From contig NZ_CP053835.1 in the NCBI RefSeq assembly GCF_013201725.1, positions 1,116,001 to 1,180,000 on the forward strand: a stretch of 64,000 nt of DNA. The letters are read 5' to 3'. Source of the stretch: Arcobacter defluvii. GTDB taxonomy: Bacteria; Campylobacterota; Campylobacteria; Campylobacterales; Arcobacteraceae. Both the position numbers and the translations under genes were made by a program. Below are positions 60,410 to 64,000 of this stretch, piece after piece (position 1 is the first letter of the stretch; every line of letters starts with the position of its first letter). The notes below the pieces were generated by a model. The model had not been told where the DNA came from. It worked only from the letters and a program-made list of their open reading frames with translations, and made no database searches.

Positions 60410-61651
60410 CTAAAATTCCTCTAATTTTAAATTTGTTTCTTCTTTTGTTTTTAAATCTTTTACGTAAATTGTTCCATTTTTAAGCTCATTTTCTCCAATT
60501 AGAGCAACAATATTTGCTCCTAATTTTTCAGCTATTCCAAAATGTTTTCCAAAACTTCGTGGCGCGTATTCTACTAAAGTTTTTGTTGTTTTTCTCTTTT
60601 GATTTGCAACTTTTAGCACAGTATTTAAAGAATTTTCATCTAGTGCTCCTATGTATATCACATCTTGATTACATTGTGGCATCTTAATTAACTCTAATAA
60701 TCTTTCTATTCCTATTGCAAATCCAATTCCAGCTGTACTTTTACCACCTAAAAACTCAACTAGTCTATCATATCTTCCACCACCAGCTATTGCACTTTGA
60801 GCTCCAATTTCATTGCTTACAAATTCAAATGCAGTTTTATTGTAATAATCTAATCCACGAACTAGGTTAGAATCTACTTCATACGAGATGTTATTGAAGT
60901 CTAAAATTTCTTTTAATTTTTCAAAATCAGTGTCACATGAATTACATAAACTTGTAGTGATTTTTGGTGCATTGTGTAATAATAATTGACATTTTTCATT
61001 TTTACAATCTAAAACTCTAATTGGATTAGTTAAAATCCTTCTATTACAATCTTCACAAAGTTCATCCTTGAAAGATGTTAAATGCTTAACTAGGTTTTCC
61101 TTATACGGAGGCATACACTCTTTGCAACCTAAAGAGTTGAGTTTTAAAGTAAATCCAATTCCAAAAAATTCAAGTATTTCTTTTATCATAATAATAATAT
61201 TTGCATCTTCATAGACTGAATCAATTCCAAAAACTTCACAACCAAATTGGTGAAACTCTCTAAGTCTACCTTTTTGTGGTCTTTCGTATCTAAACATTGG
61301 ACCATAATAATACCATTTATAGTTACCACCTGCACGGTCAAGCTTTTTTTCAACAAAATGTCTTACCACACCAGCAGTTCCTTCAGGTCTTAAACATACG
61401 TCATTTTCACCTTTATCTATGAATTGATACATCTCTTTATTTACAATATCACTACTTTCTCCAACACTTCTTTTAAACAAAGCTGTTTCTTCTAAAAGGG
61501 GTGTTTCAATATACGAAAATCCATAATTTCTTGCAATTCTAGAAGCATTTTCGACAAAATATGTAAATAAACTACTCTCTTCATTTACAATATCTTTCAT
61601 ACCTCTTAAACTTTGTATAGTTTTGATATTTTTTATTTCATTATTTGGCAT
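60410..61651 (-). CDS. hisS: Histidyl-tRNA synthetase
   Basis: 413 residues, class II synthetase. Motif 2 (RYERPQKGRLREFHQFGCEV), histidine-specific motifs LVRGLDYYNKTAFEF and the motif 3 region STAGIGFAIGIERLLE are all present; the RPEGTAG motif in CLRPEGTAGVVRHF is intact. The CxxC pairs at CKECMPPY, CEDC and CNSC are unusual and suggest a zinc-binding insert. Overlaps tmk by 11 bases. Confidence 0.95.
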   Translation of the reverse strand: MPNNEIKNIKTIQSLRGMKDIVNEESSLFTYFVENASRIARNYGFSYIETPLLEETALFKRSVGESSDIVNKEMYQFIDKGENDVCLRPEGTAGVVRHFVEKKLDRAGGNYKWYYYGPMFRYERPQKGRLREFHQFGCEVFGIDSVYEDANIIIMIKEILEFFGIGFTLKLNSLGCKECMPPYKENLVKHLTSFKDELCEDCNRRILTNPIRVLDCKNEKCQLLLHNAPKITTSLCNSCDTDFEKLKEILDFNNISYEVDSNLVRGLDYYNKTAFEFVSNEIGAQSAIAGGGRYDRLVEFLGGKSTAGIGFAIGIERLLELIKMPQCNQDVIYIGALDENSLNTVLKVANQKRKTTKTLVEYAPRSFGKHFGIAEKLGANIVALIGENELKNGTIYVKDLKTKEETNLKLEEF

Positions 61652-62210
61652 TTATAAAATCCTCAATCTTTTGTTCTATCTCTTCTATTTTTAAACTAGC
61701 ATCTATAAAAATATAATTTATATTTAGTTTTTTTATAGTTTCTTCCATTCTATTTTGAATATTTATTAAATAATCAATTCCTCTTAATTCAATTGAATCA
61801 TTCTCTTTTTGCGATAATCTAAATTTTAATTCTTCAGGTGATAATTTTAATAAAATTACATGGCTAGGTAGAGTATTATTTGTTGCTATTAAATTCAAAT
61901 TAATTAATTTATCAATATCAAGTTGGCTCGCATAAGCAATTCCTGAAATCATTGACCTATCAGAAATTATCATTTTATTTTCACTATTTTTTATAACTTC
62001 TTCTATATGTTCAGCACGATCTGCCAAAAATAAAAACATCTCTGCTATTTTTGATTTAGCTTCACCACTTAAAGCCATAGTTCTTAACTTTATACCTAAA
62101 GTCGTTCCACCTGGCTCTTTTGTAAAAGTTGCCTTTGGAAATTTCTTTTTAAGAAGTTCTAATTGAGTAGATTTTCCAGCTGTATCAATTCCTTCTATAA
62201 CTGCATACAT
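61641..62210 (-). CDS. tmk: Thymidylate kinase
   Basis: 189 residues. Walker A GIDTAGKST (residues 7-15), DRAEH in LFLADRAEH and the LID-type Arg region (RLSQKENDSIELRG). Converts dTMP to dTDP. The position between coaD and hisS is the same as in Campylobacter. Overlaps both neighbours, so it belongs to one operon. Confidence 0.95.
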   Translation of the reverse strand: MYAVIEGIDTAGKSTQLELLKKKFPKATFTKEPGGTTLGIKLRTMALSGEAKSKIAEMFLFLADRAEHIEEVIKNSENKMIISDRSMISGIAYASQLDIDKLINLNLIATNNTLPSHVILLKLSPEELKFRLSQKENDSIELRGIDYLINIQNRMEETIKKLNINYIFIDASLKIEEIEQKIEDFINAK

Positions 62211-62671
62211 TCAACAACTCTTGCTGGAACTAAATGTTCAAATTTTCCATTAAATCTTATAATTTCTCTTACTATTGTTGAACTTACAAAAGCATTTTGT
62301 AGAGTTGGCATAAGATATAAAGTCTCTATTTTTTTATTTATTGAAGAGTTAGCATAACCCATTTGTAGTTCAAATTCAAAATCAGAAACAGCCCTTAATC
62401 CTCTAATTATTGTATGAACTTCTAATTCTATTGCTAAATCTACAAGTAGAGTATCAAATCCTAAAACACTAACACCACTTATTTCTTGAGTTGATGCTTT
62501 TACAAATTCAACTCTTTGTTCATGTGAAAACATAGGCTTTTTTAGTTCACTTTTTGCAACAGCAATAATCACTTCATCAAATATATTTGCTGCTCTTTTT
62601 ATAATATCCAAATGACCATTTGTAATTGGGTCAAATGTACCACTATATATTGCTTTTTTATATGAATTCAT
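62195..62671 (-). CDS. coaD: Phosphopantetheine adenylyltransferase
   Basis: 158 residues, standard length. Nucleotidyltransferase motif GTFDPITNGHLDII with HxGH at the N-terminus, RGLRAVSDFEFE and the ISSTxVR-like SSTIVREI at the end. It makes dephospho-CoA from phosphopantetheine. Ends by overlapping tmk by 16 bases. Confidence 0.95.
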   Translation of the reverse strand: MNSYKKAIYSGTFDPITNGHLDIIKRAANIFDEVIIAVAKSELKKPMFSHEQRVEFVKASTQEISGVSVLGFDTLLVDLAIELEVHTIIRGLRAVSDFEFELQMGYANSSINKKIETLYLMPTLQNAFVSSTIVREIIRFNGKFEHLVPARVVECMQL

Positions 62672-62698
62672 AGTAATATCCCATTTTTTTTAACATAT

Positions 62699-63253
62699 TT
62701 AATTCCATCTTTTATATAAATTATTATCTATTTTTAACAAATCAAACCATTTACCAATCAAAAATTTTTCCATCTCTTCCAAACTTTGTTGATTACTGTA
62801 ATAGCCTAAAATTGGAGGAGCAATTATAACTCCTAATTTAGATAATTTCAACATATTTTTCAAAGTTATTGTATTAAGAGGCATCTCTCTTGGCGCGATT
62901 ATAATATCTCTTTTTTCTTTTAACATAACAGAAAAAGCTCTTGTGATTAAAGAATCTGCAATGCCAACACTACATTTTGCAAGAGTATTTTGAGAACAAG
63001 GAAGAATAATCATTTTATCAACTTTAAATGAACCAGATGCAATACTTGCACCTATATTTGAATCTTTAAAAATAGTGATATTTTTATAATCTTTAAATAA
63101 ATCATCTATTTGTAGATTATTTTCAAGCTTTAAAGCTTTTTTTGCACTTTTTGAGAATACCACAAATATTTCAAAATCTTTTGGTAACTCTTTTATAAAA
63201 TTGATACCAAGATTAGTACCGCTAGCTCCTGAAATTGCTACTGTTATTCTCAA
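62699..63253 (-). CDS. ubiX: Flavin prenyltransferase
   Basis: 184 residues when started at TTG 63253, which has AAGG seven bases upstream and begins RITVAISGASGTNLG, the FMN-binding opening of UbiX; a longer frame from 63295 adds a non-conserved lead. SGSFKVDKMIILPCSQNTLA and APREMPLNTITLKNM are family signatures. It prenylates FMN for the UbiD decarboxylase in ubiquinone or menaquinone synthesis. First gene of the reverse operon. Confidence 0.93.
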   Translation of the reverse strand: MRITVAISGASGTNLGINFIKELPKDFEIFVVFSKSAKKALKLENNLQIDDLFKDYKNITIFKDSNIGASIASGSFKVDKMIILPCSQNTLAKCSVGIADSLITRAFSVMLKEKRDIIIAPREMPLNTITLKNMLKLSKLGVIIAPPILGYYSNQQSLEEMEKFLIGKWFDLLKIDNNLYKRWN

Positions 63254-63395
63254 GTAAAACCTTTTATTTTTATATACGAAAACTGATAATATCAAAAAAA
63301 AACTTTCAATTATTTTAATATTATTTTAACATGATTTCTAAGTTGAAATTAATCTTATGAGTGATAACATTTTGTATAAATAATATATATAAAAA

Positions 63396-63412
63396 TTAAA
63401 CATAATGTTTAA
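63396..63412. promoter_or_regulatory. Palindrome before the recombinase-like gene
   Basis: TTAAACATAATGTTTAA is a perfect 17-bp palindrome 40 bases before the start at 63453, inside an A/T-rich promoter region. A likely operator, possibly for the encoded protein itself. Confidence 0.45.
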
Positions 63413-63452
63413 TAAAAAATATTTTAATTTACTTTATGTAAAAGGATTTTAT

Positions 63453-64000
63453 ATGTCAAAAATTTTTACTTATATAAGAAAAAATCAAAATAATGACAAA
63501 TATACACAAGAACAAAAAGAGTCTATACAAAAATATATAGATAAACAAAATATTCAAGTATTTAAAAATATTGAAATAAATATTAGTACACCAAATGAAG
63601 AAAAAAATATTTTAGAATTATTACAAAACTGTGAAAAAAATTCTACTATTATTGTATCAAATTTGAATGTTTTTGGCAGAACAATAGAAACTATTTTAGA
63701 AATAGTAAAATTCTTATTATCAAATAAAATAAGAATTTTAGTTGTTGAACAAAATCTTGATTTATTAGATGATAAAGATATGTTGACACAAATGATATTA
63801 GGTGTTATTTCAATGACAGTTAGTTTAGAAAAAGAGTTAATGAGCTTAAGAACAAAAGAAGCATTAACAGCAAAAAAACTAAATGGTATGGCTTTAGGAA
63901 AACCAAAAGGAACTATACAAAAATCAAAATTTGATTTACAACGAGATAAAATAGAAGAACTTTTAGCTGTTGGTTTGAGTGTAAGAAAAATATCAAAATT
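63453..64000 (+). CDS. Serine-recombinase-like protein, 3' end cut by the window
   Basis: About 182 residues visible. The N-terminal resolvase/invertase fold is clear: YIRKNQ at the start where active enzymes have YxRVS, an even spaced catalytic Arg region (SLEKELMSLRTKEAL) and the E-helix, then GMALGKPKG and a C-terminal HTH beginning FDLQRDKIEELLAVGLSVRK. The usual catalytic serine position holds Asn, so strand cleavage is doubtful. The ATG follows AAAGGA. It may be a regulator derived from an invertase. Confidence 0.7.
   Translation, partial: MSKIFTYIRKNQNNDKYTQEQKESIQKYIDKQNIQVFKNIEINISTPNEEKNILELLQNCEKNSTIIVSNLNVFGRTIETILEIVKFLLSNKIRILVVEQNLDLLDDKDMLTQMILGVISMTVSLEKELMSLRTKEALTAKKLNGMALGKPKGTIQKSKFDLQRDKIEELLAVGLSVRKISK

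Noticed and set aside
1-64000. CRISPR array or cas genes
   Set aside because: No regularly spaced 24-40 bp direct repeats were seen; the repeats at 5.7 and 13.3 kb are too short and too few.

Overview
The window is AT-rich bacterial DNA that best fits an Arcobacter-group member of the Campylobacterota. The evidence is the gene order ubiX-coaD-tmk-hisS (also seen in Campylobacter), a separate methyl-accepting protein and PAS protein resembling CetA/CetB, TamA/TamB-type envelope proteins, frequent TTG starts and extended -10 promoters in A/T-rich DNA. All identifications rest on motifs, length and gene context; no database search was possible.

1-1.4 kb holds the end of an MBOAT acyltransferase and an RluA-type pseudouridine synthase. 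About 1.44-13.9 kb is an integrated mobile element: a tyrosine integrase behind three AGTATACT boxes spaced 12 bp, an excisionase-like HTH protein, small unknown genes, two winged-helix replication-type proteins, two large proteins resembling phage DNA-ejection (internal virion) proteins, small regulators and a Rha-like protein. It has no terminase, portal, capsid or tail gene. Its right third is non-coding but structured: an orphan 5S rRNA gene between two terminators, a 33-residue hydrophobic peptide gene whose ribosome binding site can pair with the 5S terminator, minigene-like tiny ORFs, iteron-like repeats, and a second copy of a hairpin module also found at 6.25-6.41 kb.

13.9-17.6 kb carries a MoxR ATPase, a VWA/metallopeptidase-like protein, an unknown protein, and an ArsC/Spx-like nitrogenase-associated protein. 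Two transcription units here share an identical 18-bp promoter-like sequence with sigma-54 spacing. 17.6-28.4 kb is housekeeping and transport: GreB, an rRNA methyltransferase, two MFS carriers with a GntR regulator, TamB/TamA, an SDR and a glutamine amidotransferase. 28.4-33.4 kb is more variable (ORF6N, DUF6236-like, HD and nuclease-like proteins). 33.4-46 kb has two CNNM/CBS paralogues, each preceded by a short overlapping leader ORF, an L,D-transpeptidase, a DTW-domain tRNA-modifying enzyme, an AI-2E exporter, a HugZ-like protein, a HerA-like ATPase and UvrA.

46-51.3 kb is a set of small accessory genes, including a TetR-HPP-flavoprotein unit with two matching operators. 51.5-57.1 kb has a DEAD-box helicase and a sensory operon (MCP, PAS, PAS-GGDEF-EAL) facing an XRE regulator across two palindromic operators. 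57.1-63.3 kb is a compact reverse-strand operon of essential and metabolic genes (ubiX, coaD, tmk, hisS, speA, cysE, TauE). The right edge begins a serine-recombinase-like gene that appears to lack the catalytic serine.
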